NCBI RefSeq assembly: GCF_004193175.1
Contig: NZ_SAUH01000001.1
Span: 1,219,501 to 1,283,500 of the forward strand
Length of the DNA stretch: 64,000 nt
Source of the DNA: Streptomyces sp. RFCAC02
Lineage (GTDB): Bacteria; Actinomycetota; Actinomycetes; Streptomycetales; Streptomycetaceae
Direction of reading: 5' to 3'
Shown piece after piece: positions 33,836 through 42,472 of the stretch; position 1 is the stretch's first letter; each line of letters opens with the position of its first letter. The translations under genes and the position numbers were made by a program. The notes under the pieces were generated by a model. The model worked only from the letters and a program-made list of their open reading frames with translations, was not told the DNA's origin and did not search any database.

Positions 33836-34483
33836 ATGCGAGTCCTCCTGGCCGAAGACCTGTTCCTGCTGCGGGACGGGCTCGTCCGGCTGCTGGAGGC
33901 CCATGACTTCGAGATCGCCGCGGCCGTCGACAACGGCCCGGAGCTGACCCGGGCCTTCGCCGAGCTGAAGCCGGACGTCGCCGTCGTCGACGTCCGGCTG
34001 CCGCCCTCGTTCACCGACGAGGGGCTGCAGTGCGCGCTGCAGGCCAGGCGGGAGCAGCCCGGTCTGCCCGTCCTCGTGCTGTCGCAGCACGTCGAGCAGC
34101 TGTACGCCCGGGAGCTGCTGGCCGACGGCCGTGGCGGTGTCGGATACCTGCTGAAGGACCGCGTGTTCGACGCCGACCAGTTCGTGGACGCGGTGCGGCG
34201 GGTGGCGGCCGGCGGCACCGCGATGGACCCCCAGGTGATCCAGCAGCTCCTGGCCCAGCGCACCGCCGACTCGCCCGTGAAGCGCCTGACCCCGCGCGAG
34301 CTGGAGGTCATGGAGCTGATGGCGCAGGGCCGGTCCAACGCGGCGATCGCCGAGCGCCTCGTCGTGACCGAACGGGCCGTCGCCAAGCACACGTCCAACA
34401 TCTTCGCCAAGCTCGACCTGCCGCCGTCGGACGACGACAACCGGCGCGTCCTCGCCGTCCTCGCGTACCTGGAGGGCCGCTGA
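33836..34483 (+). CDS. LuxR/NarL-type response regulator
   Basis: A 215-residue two-domain regulator. The receiver has acidic pair ED (residues 7-8), phospho-acceptor D52 in VAVVDVRLPP, and conserved Lys in YLLKDRV. The LuxR HTH is RLTPRELEVMELMAQGRSNA through VVTERAVAKHTSNIFAKL. It is presumably phosphorylated by the kinase encoded at 31309-32604 and may control the phospholipase gene between them. Gap to the phospholipase stop is 31 bases, which suits one transcript. Confidence 0.92.
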   Translation: MRVLLAEDLFLLRDGLVRLLEAHDFEIAAAVDNGPELTRAFAELKPDVAVVDVRLPPSFTDEGLQCALQARREQPGLPVLVLSQHVEQLYARELLADGRGGVGYLLKDRVFDADQFVDAVRRVAAGGTAMDPQVIQQLLAQRTADSPVKRLTPRELEVMELMAQGRSNAAIAERLVVTERAVAKHTSNIFAKLDLPPSDDDNRRVLAVLAYLEGR

Positions 34484-34632
34484 CGGGCCGGGCGGTCGAA
34501 CGGCGGACGGACGGCGGTACGGATCTGTCGTGACATCATGTACGCACCGTAACCGCCCCCACTGACAACGCCCCTGACGGAACCGTCGGCTCCCCCGCCG
34601 TAACCGCCCGGCGGGCGGCTCGTTCTGCGGGT

Positions 34633-36608
34633 GTGTCCCGCAGCGATGTTTCCCCTCCCGAGACCGTGGGCCGGGCGCAGGCCGAGGCCGCGTTCGCCGA
34701 GCACTACCCCCGTCTCGTGCGGCTCGCCCACCTGGTGCTGCCGCCCTCCCTCCCCGCCACCGGCGCGTCATCGCCGCCCACGCGCTCGCCCAACGGGCGC
34801 TGCCCCGCGGCAGATCCACCGAGTCGGCGCCCCTCCCCGCGCAGCGGACCGGCGACACGCCGGACGGCGGCCGGGACCCGGGCTACGCCTGCCTGCGGCT
34901 GCGTGTCCTGCGCGCCGCCCTGGCGGCCGGCCGGCCCCTCCGCGTCGGCCGGCGCGAACTGCGCTTCCAGCGCCCCTGGTTGTTCCCCCAGGTCGTCGGC
35001 CTGCGGCTGACCCCGGGCACGGGCGGCGGCGGGGCGGACGAGGCGGCCGTCGACCGGGCGCTCGCCCCGCTGAGCCCCGCGGCGCGCGCGGTGTTCGCGC
35101 TGCGCCGGCTGGACGGCCTGCCGGACCCCGCCGTGCGCGGCCTCCTGGACGCCGCCGGCGTCAGCCGCGCCTCCGTCGACGCCGCCCTGTCGGCCGTCGA
35201 CGCGCTCGACCCGGTGGTCGCCGCGTCGGAGCCGGCCGACCCCTGCGCGCTGCGGGCACGCCCCGACGACCTGCCGCGCCGCCGCCGCACCGGGCGCGCC
35301 GTCCTGGCGGGCGCGGCGGTCCTCGCCGTCCTCGCGGCGACCCCCGCGTTCCTGCCCGGCGGCTGGGGCGAGGACGGCGCCGCGGCCCCGCCGTACGCGC
35401 AGAACGAGGACGCCGAGGCCGCCCTCGACCCGGGGGCGCTGCGCCGCATCCCGGACGCGGCGTGGCGGCAGTCGGCGCGGACGGACTTCTCGGTGTGGCC
35501 CACGCGCGGCGACGCCCTGGAGGACACGGCCCTGCTGCGGCGCGCCCTGGCCGTGTGGGCACGGCCGGGCGACGATGTCGTCGTCACCGCGACGCCCGGC
35601 ACGCAGACCGGCCCGCCGCCCGGCCCCGCGCAACTGCTGTACGCGGGCGAGTCCGGCGGCCTGTCGGTGGTCCTGCTGTACGACGGGCTGCGCATCGTGC
35701 GCTACGCGGAGCCGGTCGGCGCCGACAGCGGCGGCGCCCTGCTGGACTTCGCACGGGTGGACGGTGCCGGTGCGGCGGCCGCGTCGGCCCTGGTGGTCAG
35801 CCGGGGCGACGGCAACACCCACTACCTGACCGCCCCCTGGGTGTCCCGCGCGGCGACCACGGACCTCGCGGCCCCCGGCTCGGGCGACACGGAGCTGTCC
35901 GTGACCGACAGCGGGCTCACCGGCGCCGTACGGACGTACGCCGGGCAGGCCGCCGAGACCGGGGAGACGCGGACCACCGGGGACCTGTGCGCCGGCTTCC
36001 CCGTGCTCTCGCTCACGCTCCAGGGCGAACCGGACCCGCACCTGCTGGCCGACCTGGGCGAACTGGTGCCCGCGCAGCTCACGTACGGGGCGCCGGACGC
36101 GCCGGTGCCGGCCGCCGCGTCGGCCGAGGCGCGGGAGCGGTGGGCGCGTACGGCGTGCCACCTCCCGCGGGTGAGCGGGTCGGGCGTCCGGTCGGTGAAC
36201 CTGTGGGACTACGCCGGCCTGTCGCTGCCCGACGGCGGCGGCGAGGCGCGGTGGGCGTGCGTGCGCGCCGAGACGTGGCGCGGCCTCGGGGCGCGGTCCC
36301 TGACGGAGTTCCTGCCGCCGGCCGGGCAGCCCGGCGAGCCGGGGACCCTGACGGCGGCCGCCGAGGACGACACGGCGTGCGGCGCGCGGCGGCCCGCGGT
36401 GCTGAGCGGCGTCCTGTGGCGCTCGCCCGCCGACTCCTGGTACCTGGTCGCGGCGGGCAGCGACGAGGTGACGTCCGTGCGGTCCGAGGGCGGCGTGACC
36501 GGGGCGGCGGACGGGCGGACGCTCGTCGTGGCGGCCGAGGAGGGCGCGCAGGCGGACATCTCCGGGCGCCTCGGGGACGACGGGTCGATCGTGATGCTCG
36601 GCGGGTGA
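34633..36608 (+). pseudogene. Sigma-like/membrane protein split by a one-base frameshift
   Basis: Reading begins at GTG 34633 with the RNA-polymerase-sigma-like segment ETVGRAQAEAAFAEHYPRLV and RLAHLVLPPSL, but the frame is lost near the C-run at about 34742-34757. From there the coding continuation (RHRRVIAAHALAQRALPRG, then RRELRFQRPWLFPQVVGLRL) is in another frame that runs to 36608. Adding one C in CTCCCCGCC restores one protein of about 658 residues. The downstream part has a transmembrane segment (AVLAGAAVLAVLAATPAFL) and a large extracytoplasmic domain with no recognised family. As given, an ATG at 34980 could still produce the 542-residue C-terminal part. Either sequencing error or real mutation. 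Confidence 0.65.
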
Positions 36609-36654
36609 CCCGCCGGCCCCCGCGCCCTCCGGGGGATGCGCTCGGGCTGGCGGC

Positions 36655-37001
36655 ATGGACGCACTGCCGAGCGCCGTCCCCGGTGTGCACGTCCGTGTGC
36701 GGCTGAACGTCGGCGCGTGCGGGCCGTTCGCACGTGTCGTCGCCGACTTCGAACCCCCCGGTGCCGCCGGGGGGTTCGAGCTGTTCGGCGCCGTGCCCGA
36801 GCGGCTGCTTCCCGCCGGGTTCCTGCCGGCTCTGCGGGCGGGGCTCGTCGAGGGGCTCGCGGGTGTGCGGGCCGCCGTGATGGTGACGGACGGCGGCTTC
36901 CACGAGGTGGACTCCTGCCGCCCGGCGCGGCGGACTCGCTGCGCCGGACCACGTGGCCCGGCCGGCCCCGCCGGAAGAAGCGGGGCCGGCACGGCGCCTG
37001 A
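36655..37001 (+). pseudogene. Stand-alone EF-G domain IV-like fragment, probably frameshifted
   Basis: VHVRVRLNVGACGPFARVVA and GGFELFGAVPERLLPAGFLP, then LRAGLVEGLAGVRAAVMVTD and GGFHEVDS, resemble domain IV of elongation factor G (which ends in a HEVDSS motif), here as an independent protein of about 85 residues. After the HEVDS the frame stays open far into the antisense of the amylase gene. If one base were missing near 36916, the frame would instead end at TGA 36999-37001. A strong hairpin at 36961-36990 suggests that the gene should stop about here. The function of such stand-alone domains is unknown. Confidence 0.4.
36961..36990. terminator. Hairpin between the EF-G-like fragment and amylase gene
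   Basis: An 11-base perfect stem GCCGGCCCCGC/GCGGGGCCGGC with an eight-base loop. It lies 37 bases past the amylase stop on the minus strand and probably ends that gene, perhaps both. Confidence 0.7.
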
Positions 37002-37026
37002 ACCGCCACGGGCCGGTCCTGCCGTC

Positions 37027-38481
37027 TCACCCGGTGCTCGCCTGCCCGGCGGACGAGGCGCAGGTGCGGGCGCCGGTGTGCAGCGCGAGGGCCGTGTCCG
37101 GCGCCAGTCCGGCGGTGAACCGGCCCGAGCCGTCCACCGTCACCGTCCGGCCGCTCTGCACGTCGCAGTACGTCCCGGCGGCGAGCGACGTGTCGAACGT
37201 GCGGGACAGCGCGGTCGTCCCGTGGTTGATGGCGACGAAGCCCGCGTCGCCGCGGCCGAAGGCGATGGCGTCGCCGCCGTCGTCCCACCAGTCGGTCACG
37301 GCGCGGCCGTGCGTGGCGTTGCGGAAGCCGACCATGCTCTCGATCTCCGGCCAGGCGTGCTGGCACTTCCAGCCGTCCTCCCAGCAGGCGTCGACCCGCC
37401 CGCCGTTCGGCGGCCCGGCGTCCTTGTCGCTGAACTCGTAGCCGGAGTGCACGTCCGGGGAGCCGTAGGGCCAGGCGAGCATGAAGACGTTGGCCAGGGT
37501 GTAGTCGGCGCCGTCCTTGTAGCTCAGGGTCGAGCCGTTGCGCTCGGTGTCGTGGTTGTTGACGAAGACGGTGCTGCCGTCGCCCGGCATGTAGCCCCAG
37601 CCCTCGCCGTAGTTCTCCAGGTGGGCCAGGTCCTCGTCCAGGAACACGCGCTTGAGGTCGGTCGCGTAGCGGAACTCCTGCACGTCGCCGATGGGCAGGT
37701 ACTCGTCCGGGGACACGGCCTCCCCCGCGCCGTGGATCGCCTCCTGCTTCCAGGGGGCGTCCGGGTCGTCCAGCAGGGACTTGACGGCGGCGAGATCGCC
37801 GGCCGGCATGTGCTTCACGGCGTCGACGCGGAAGCCCGCGACACCCAGGGACAGCAGGTCGTTCATGTAGGCGGCGATGCGCTGCCGGACGGAGTCGTCT
37901 TCGGTCCGCAGGTCGGCGAGGCCGACGAGTTCGCAGTCCTGGACGTCGGAGCGGTCGCCGTAGTCGCTGATGTCCCGGCGGCAGGTGTGGAAGTCGCCGT
38001 CGTCCCAGGGGGCGTCCGGGTAGTGGTACTTGGTGTAGACGGAGCCGGCCGTGCCGGTGCCGTCCCCGGACGTCATGTGGTTGATGACCGTGTCCACGAT
38101 GACGCCGACTCCGGCGTCCCGGCAGGTGTCCACCATGGACGCGAACTGCTCCCGGTCGCCCAGGCGGCCGCCGACGCGGTAGCTCACGGGCTGGTAGGCG
38201 GTCCACCACTGGTCGCCCTGGATGTGCTCCTGCGGCGGTGAGACCTGGACGAAGCCGTAGCCGGCGGGGCCGAGGCGGTCGGCGCACTCGCGCGCCACGG
38301 AGTCGAAGTCCCAGCTGAACAGGACGGCGGTCACGTCCTTCCCGCCGGGCGGCGCGGCACGGGCGGCCGGTGCCGCCGTGGTCAGCGCGGTCACCGTGCC
38401 CGCGGCCATGAGGACGCACGACAGGACGGTGCTCGTGAACCGGCGGAGGGGGGATCGGGTACGGGTGGGGGTCCTGCGCAT
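37027..38481 (-). CDS. Secreted alpha-amylase (GH13)
   Basis: A 484-residue extracellular amylase. The signal peptide ([18 protein letters not shown] ... APAARA) precedes a GH13 barrel. Active-site regions are VDTVINHM (region I), [10 protein letters not shown] with the nucleophile Asp (II), IGDVQEFR with the acid Glu (III) and FVNNHDTER with the transition-state Asp (IV). A C-terminal starch-binding domain is absent, since the protein ends soon after the all-beta domain. ATG 38481 has AGGAGG just before it. Two palindromes in the upstream 212 bases suggest control by a MalR-type repressor. It follows the lacI-type gene on the same strand. Confidence 0.93.
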   Translation of the reverse strand: MRRTPTRTRSPLRRFTSTVLSCVLMAAGTVTALTTAAPAARAAPPGGKDVTAVLFSWDFDSVARECADRLGPAGYGFVQVSPPQEHIQGDQWWTAYQPVSYRVGGRLGDREQFASMVDTCRDAGVGVIVDTVINHMTSGDGTGTAGSVYTKYHYPDAPWDDGDFHTCRRDISDYGDRSDVQDCELVGLADLRTEDDSVRQRIAAYMNDLLSLGVAGFRVDAVKHMPAGDLAAVKSLLDDPDAPWKQEAIHGAGEAVSPDEYLPIGDVQEFRYATDLKRVFLDEDLAHLENYGEGWGYMPGDGSTVFVNNHDTERNGSTLSYKDGADYTLANVFMLAWPYGSPDVHSGYEFSDKDAGPPNGGRVDACWEDGWKCQHAWPEIESMVGFRNATHGRAVTDWWDDGGDAIAFGRGDAGFVAINHGTTALSRTFDTSLAAGTYCDVQSGRTVTVDGSGRFTAGLAPDTALALHTGARTCASSAGQASTG

Positions 38482-38513
38482 GTCGCCTCCTGCGGGAGGG
38501 GTGCGAGCCGGAC

Positions 38514-38527
38514 TGCAAGAACTTGCA
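38514..38527. promoter_or_regulatory. MalR-type operator upstream of amylase
   Basis: TGCAAG-AA-CTTGCA, a six-base-arm inverted repeat 33 bases ahead of the amylase start. The CTTGCA half-site is of the kind reported near Streptomyces amylase and mal promoters, consistent with LacI/MalR repression. Confidence 0.6.
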
Positions 38528-38621
38528 CGTGAGACCGTAGATCGCCCCCGTGGGGCGGTCAAGAGGCGGCAGGCGCAACCGAAAACACCTTGTCGGAGAC
38601 GTGTCGCACCCGCGCAACGAC

Positions 38622-38639
38622 GACGCAAATCCTTGCGTC
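38622..38639. promoter_or_regulatory. Second inverted repeat between LacI and amylase genes
   Basis: GACGCAA-ATCC-TTGCGTC, perfect seven-base arms, 141 bases ahead of the amylase start and 55 bases beyond the LacI stop. It may be a second operator or act as a weak terminator for the LacI gene. Confidence 0.45.
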
Positions 38640-38693
38640 ACGCGCCTCCGTCCGGTCACCGCGGGCCGGTGCTCGCCGATCCTGACGCGCCGT

Positions 38694-39755
38694 TCAGTCC
38701 CGACGCCCCGCCGCCTTCGCCGTGGAGCCGCGCACCACCAGCTCCGGCTGGAACACGAACTCCGTGTGCTGCACGAGCCCTCCGCCGATCTCCTCCAGCA
38801 GCGCGCTGACCGCGGCTCCCGCCATGGCCCGCACCGGCTGGCGCAGCGTCGTCAGCGGCGGGTCGGTGAACGCGAACAGGTCCGAGTCGTCGTACCCGAT
38901 CACCGAGACGTCGCGGGGCACGTCGAGACCCCGCTGCCGTACCGCGCGGATCGCGCCGAGGGCCATCATGTCGCTGCCGCAGACGACGCCCGTGCAGCCC
39001 GCGTCGAGCAGCGCGACGGTCGCCGCCTGCCCGCCCTCGACGCTGAACAGCGTGTGGTGCACCGGGCCGCGCCCCGCGGTCTCCGCGCGGAAGCCCTCCA
39101 CCTTCCGCTGCACCGGCACGAAGCGGTGGGGCCCCACGGCGAGCCCGATCCGCTCGTGCCCGAGCGCCCGCAGGTGCCGTACGGCGATCCGGGTGGCGGC
39201 CGCGTCGTCGGGCGAGACGAACGGCGCGCCCACCCGGGGGTTGAACCCGTTGATGAGGACGAACGGGACGCCCCGCCCGCTGAGGCGCGCGTAGCGGGCG
39301 GGGTCGGCCGTGGTGTCGGCGTGCAGGCCGGAGAGGAACACGATGCCGGTGACGCCGCGCTCCACGAGCTGGTCGACGAGCTCGTCCTCGGTGGCGCCGC
39401 CGGGTGACTGGGTGCACAGCACGGGGGTGTAGCCGTGTCCCGCGAGGGACTGCTCGATGACCTGCGCGAACGCGGGGAAGATCGGGTTGGTCAGCTCGGG
39501 TATGACGAGCCCGATCAGGCCCGCGCTGCGCTGCCGCAGGCGCAGCGGGCGTTCGTAGCCGAGCACGTCGAGCGCGGCGAGGACCCGCTGGCGGGTGGCG
39601 GCGGCGACACCGGCCCGGCCGTTGAGGACACGGCTGACCGTGGCCTCGCTGACGCGGGCCTGCCCGGCGATGTCGGCGAGCCGGGCGGTGGTCCCGGCCG
39701 CCGGGCCCGGCCGCTCGGGGCCGGACCCGGTGTCGTGTCGTGTCCCCGGTGTCAC
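38694..39755 (-). CDS. LacI family regulator, MalR paralogue
   Basis: A 353-residue LacI-type repressor. The HTH and hinge (TARLADIAGQARVSEATVSR then VLNGRAGVAAATRQRVL) follow a 20-residue tail. The effector-binding part contains LIGLVIPELTNPIFPAFAQV and SGLHADTTADPARYARL. It is very similar, by eye well over half identical, to the MalR at 45144-46169, including the HTH. GTG 39755 overlaps the alpha-glucosidase stop by four bases, so both are translationally coupled. It may add a second layer of control to the maltose genes or to the amylase gene that follows it. Confidence 0.88.
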   Translation of the reverse strand: MTPGTRHDTGSGPERPGPAAGTTARLADIAGQARVSEATVSRVLNGRAGVAAATRQRVLAALDVLGYERPLRLRQRSAGLIGLVIPELTNPIFPAFAQVIEQSLAGHGYTPVLCTQSPGGATEDELVDQLVERGVTGIVFLSGLHADTTADPARYARLSGRGVPFVLINGFNPRVGAPFVSPDDAAATRIAVRHLRALGHERIGLAVGPHRFVPVQRKVEGFRAETAGRGPVHHTLFSVEGGQAATVALLDAGCTGVVCGSDMMALGAIRAVRQRGLDVPRDVSVIGYDDSDLFAFTDPPLTTLRQPVRAMAGAAVSALLEEIGGGLVQHTEFVFQPELVVRGSTAKAAGRRD

Positions 39756-41422
39756 TCCTGCCACCAGACGGCGGTGTCCACCGGCAGCGGCCCGGTGCCG
39801 TCCCAGCCGTCGCTGGTCAGCAGCGCGTGCCCGCCCGCGGTGAGGACACCGGGCAGTTCGGCGGGGGCGGCACCGGTGTTGACGGCGCACACCAGCGAGA
39901 CGCCGTCCGCGCCGCGCCGCCGGAACGCGAGGACGCCGGCCGGCGCGTCCAGCCACTCGACGCCGTCGCCCGCGCCGAGCGCGGCGTGCGCGCGCCGCAG
40001 GGCGAGCGCGGAGCGGTACAGCTCCAGCGTGGACGCCGGGTCGCCCGTCTGGACGGCGACGGAGTGGGCGCCCCAGCCGTCGGGCTGCGGCAGCCAGCTC
40101 CCGCCAGCGCCGAAGCCGTACGACGTGCCGTCCGCCGCCCACGGGATGGGTACGCGGCAGCCGTCCCGCAGCCCGTCCTGCCCGTCTCCCGAGCCGTCGC
40201 CGTGCGGGCCGCGCCGGAAGAACGCCGGGTCCTGGCGCGCCTCGTCGGGCAGGTCGGTGACCTCGGGCAGGCCGAGTTCCTCGCCCTGGTAGACGTACGC
40301 CGAGCCGGGCAGCGCCAGCATCAGCAGGGTCGCGGCGCGGGCGCGGGCGATGCCGCCGCCGAGGCGGGTTCGGTGGCGGACGACGTCGTGGTTGGACAGG
40401 ACCCAGGTGGTGGGGGCGCCGACCGGCCGCATCGAGTCGAGGGACGCGTCGATGACCTCGCGCAGCGCGGCGGCGTCCCAGGCGGTGTTGAGGTAGTGGA
40501 AGTTGAACGCCTGGTGCAGCTCGTCGGGCCGGACGTACAGGGCGGTGCGGCCGGCGTTCGGGGTCCACGCCTCGGCGACGCCGATGCGCTGGTTCGGGTA
40601 CTCGTCGAGGATGCGGCGCCAGGAGCGGTAGATCTCGTGGACGCCGTCCTGGTCGAAGAACGGCAGGACCTGCGTGCCGAGGAGCTTGAGCTGCCCGGTG
40701 TGGCCCATGTCGGGCAGGCCGGCGGCCTTGATGAGGCCGTGCGCCACGTCGATGCGGAAGCCGTCCACGCCCATGTCGAGCCAGAACCGCAGGACGGAGC
40801 GGAATTCGTCGCGGACCGCCTCGTTGTCCCAGTTGAAGTCGGGCTGTTCGGGCGCGAAGAGGTGCAGGTACCACTCGCCCGGCGTGCCGTCGGGGTCGGG
40901 GACGCGGGTCCAGGCGGGGCCGCCGAAGATGGACTCCCAGTCGTTCGGGGGGAGGTCGCCCGACGCGCCGCGGCCGGGGCGGAAGTGGTAGCGGTCGCGC
41001 AGGGGCGAGCCCGGTCCCTCGCGCAGGGCGCGCTGGAACCACTCGTGCCGGTCCGACGAGTGGTTGGGCACCAGGTCGACGATGACGCGCAGCCCGAGGC
41101 GGTGCGCCTCGCGGATGAGCGCGTCGGCGTCGTGCAGGTCGCCGAACATGGGGTCGATGGCCCGGTAGTCCGCCACGTCGTAGCCGGCGTCGGCCTGCGG
41201 CGAGGCGTAGAACGGGCTGAGCCACACGGCGTCCACGCCGAGGTCGGCCAGGTAGGGCAGCCGTTCGCGGGCGCCGGCGAGGTCGCCCATGCCGTCGCCG
41301 TCGCCGTCGGCGAATGAGCGGGGGTAGACCTGGTAGATGACAGCGTCGCGCCACCAGTCGCGGCGCTGGTCGTGGCCGGGGCCGCGGGTCGGCTGTGTGC
41401 GGTCGGCGAGGTGCTGGGTCAT
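39752..41422 (-). CDS. aglA: GH13 alpha-glucosidase (AglA-like)
   Basis: A 556-residue cytoplasmic GH13 enzyme without signal peptide. It opens RRDWWRDAVIYQVYPRSFAD, with DLVPNHSS (region I), GFRIDVAHGL (nucleophile Asp), IGVAEAW (acid Glu) and LSNHDVVRH (transition-state Asp). This fits oligo-1,6/alpha-glucosidases that hydrolyse maltose and maltodextrins after import. It is downstream of malG by 85 bases and co-directional, and corresponds to the aglA gene of the S. coelicolor mal operon. Its product supplies glucose from sugars taken up by the transporter encoded upstream. Confidence 0.92.
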   Translation of the reverse strand: MTQHLADRTQPTRGPGHDQRRDWWRDAVIYQVYPRSFADGDGDGMGDLAGARERLPYLADLGVDAVWLSPFYASPQADAGYDVADYRAIDPMFGDLHDADALIREAHRLGLRVIVDLVPNHSSDRHEWFQRALREGPGSPLRDRYHFRPGRGASGDLPPNDWESIFGGPAWTRVPDPDGTPGEWYLHLFAPEQPDFNWDNEAVRDEFRSVLRFWLDMGVDGFRIDVAHGLIKAAGLPDMGHTGQLKLLGTQVLPFFDQDGVHEIYRSWRRILDEYPNQRIGVAEAWTPNAGRTALYVRPDELHQAFNFHYLNTAWDAAALREVIDASLDSMRPVGAPTTWVLSNHDVVRHRTRLGGGIARARAATLLMLALPGSAYVYQGEELGLPEVTDLPDEARQDPAFFRRGPHGDGSGDGQDGLRDGCRVPIPWAADGTSYGFGAGGSWLPQPDGWGAHSVAVQTGDPASTLELYRSALALRRAHAALGAGDGVEWLDAPAGVLAFRRRGADGVSLVCAVNTGAAPAELPGVLTAGGHALLTSDGWDGTGPLPVDTAVWWQE

Positions 41423-41507
41423 GTCGTCCCTGGGTGTGCTCGTTGAGGCAGCGGGCTGGTCGTGGGGGCGCCGGCCGGGATGGTGCGCGGCCCGGCCGGC
41501 GGGTGGT

Positions 41508-42470
41508 TCAGGCCTTGGTCGCGCCGGCGGTGAGGCCCGCCTGCAGGTGGCGCTGGGCATAGCCGAAGACCAGGGCGGCGGGTACCGCGATGAGGACCGC
41601 GGCGGCCGTCATGTAGTGCCAGTCCTGGGTGTGCTGGTTCACGAACGTCTGGAGGCCGCCGGCGAGGGTCAGGTTGTCCTCGCCGGTCATGAAGGCCGTG
41701 GCGTACGCGACCTCCGCCCACGCGGTGACGAACGTGTAGAAGCCGGTGACGGCGAGGCCCGGCCGGGCGAGCGGCATGATGAGCCGCCAGAACGTCCCGA
41801 ACGGCGACAGGCCGTCCACGCGCCCCGACTCGTCGATGGAGACGGGGACGGTGTCGAAGAAGCCCTTCATCATCCACGCGCAGAACGGCACGGCGATGGT
41901 GAGGTAGGTGATGATGAGCGCCGCCGGCTGGTTGAGCAGGCCGTAGCTCGACATCAGGTTGTACAGCGGCACGATGAGGATCGCGACGGGGAACATCTGC
42001 GTGATCAGCAGGGTCCACATCAGCGGGCGCATCCCGGGGAACCGGAAGCGGCTGAGCGCGTATCCGGTGGTGGAGGAGATGAACACGCCGATCACCGTCG
42101 TCGTCAGGACGATGACGACGGAGTTGCCGAGCCAGGTGGGGAACGCGGTGTCGCCCAGGACGTGGCGGTAGTTGTCGAACGTGAAGTCCGAGACGAACGC
42201 GAGGGAGAAGGTCTCGCTCTTCGGCTTGAACGACGTCACCAGCAGCCAGAACGGCGGGAACAGCGCGATGAACGCGGCGGCCAGCAGGCCCGCGTGCAGT
42301 CCGATGGAGGCAGCGCGCCCCCGTTCCCCGCGCGGCCGCGTACGGCCCCCGCGGCGGCCGGTGCCGGCGGGCAGCGGTCCGGCGGGCCGCCCGGAGCGCG
42401 GGGACGGCACCTGGCCGCCGGGCTCGGGCGCGGGTCCCTGGCCGAGTCCCTGTGTCGTGTCGGTTGCCAT
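41508..42470 (-). CDS. malG: Maltose/maltodextrin ABC transporter permease MalG
   Basis: A 320-residue membrane permease. After a long Pro/Arg-rich cytoplasmic start (about 55 residues) there are six predicted helices (LLAAAFIALFPPFWLLVTSF first, ending AAAVLIAVPAALVFGYAQ). The EAA loop is ESGRVDGLSPFGTFWRLIMP, which docks to the ATPase. No ATP-binding gene lies nearby; in Streptomyces the shared ATPase MsiK is encoded elsewhere, so that is expected. ATG 42470 is two bases after the malF stop. Confidence 0.92.
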   Translation of the reverse strand: MATDTTQGLGQGPAPEPGGQVPSPRSGRPAGPLPAGTGRRGGRTRPRGERGRAASIGLHAGLLAAAFIALFPPFWLLVTSFKPKSETFSLAFVSDFTFDNYRHVLGDTAFPTWLGNSVVIVLTTTVIGVFISSTTGYALSRFRFPGMRPLMWTLLITQMFPVAILIVPLYNLMSSYGLLNQPAALIITYLTIAVPFCAWMMKGFFDTVPVSIDESGRVDGLSPFGTFWRLIMPLARPGLAVTGFYTFVTAWAEVAYATAFMTGEDNLTLAGGLQTFVNQHTQDWHYMTAAAVLIAVPAALVFGYAQRHLQAGLTAGATKA

Positions 42471-42472
42471 CG

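Noticed and set aside
28459..34731. A very long open frame of 2090 codons on the minus strand.
   Set aside because: It runs antisense through glnII, the kinase, phospholipase and response regulator genes. Its composition (Arg/Ala/Gly-rich) is that of a shadow frame in high-GC DNA.
36655..38241. The full 528-codon open frame starting at the EF-G-like segment.
   Set aside because: Beyond about 36920 it is antisense to the amylase gene, whose active-site motifs are clear, so only the first part is considered real.
38694..41354. An 886-codon reading that would fuse the LacI protein to an N-terminal extension.
   Set aside because: The extension is out of frame over the alpha-glucosidase gene and has no domain; a GTG at 39755 with a GTGA overlap gives a normal LacI length.
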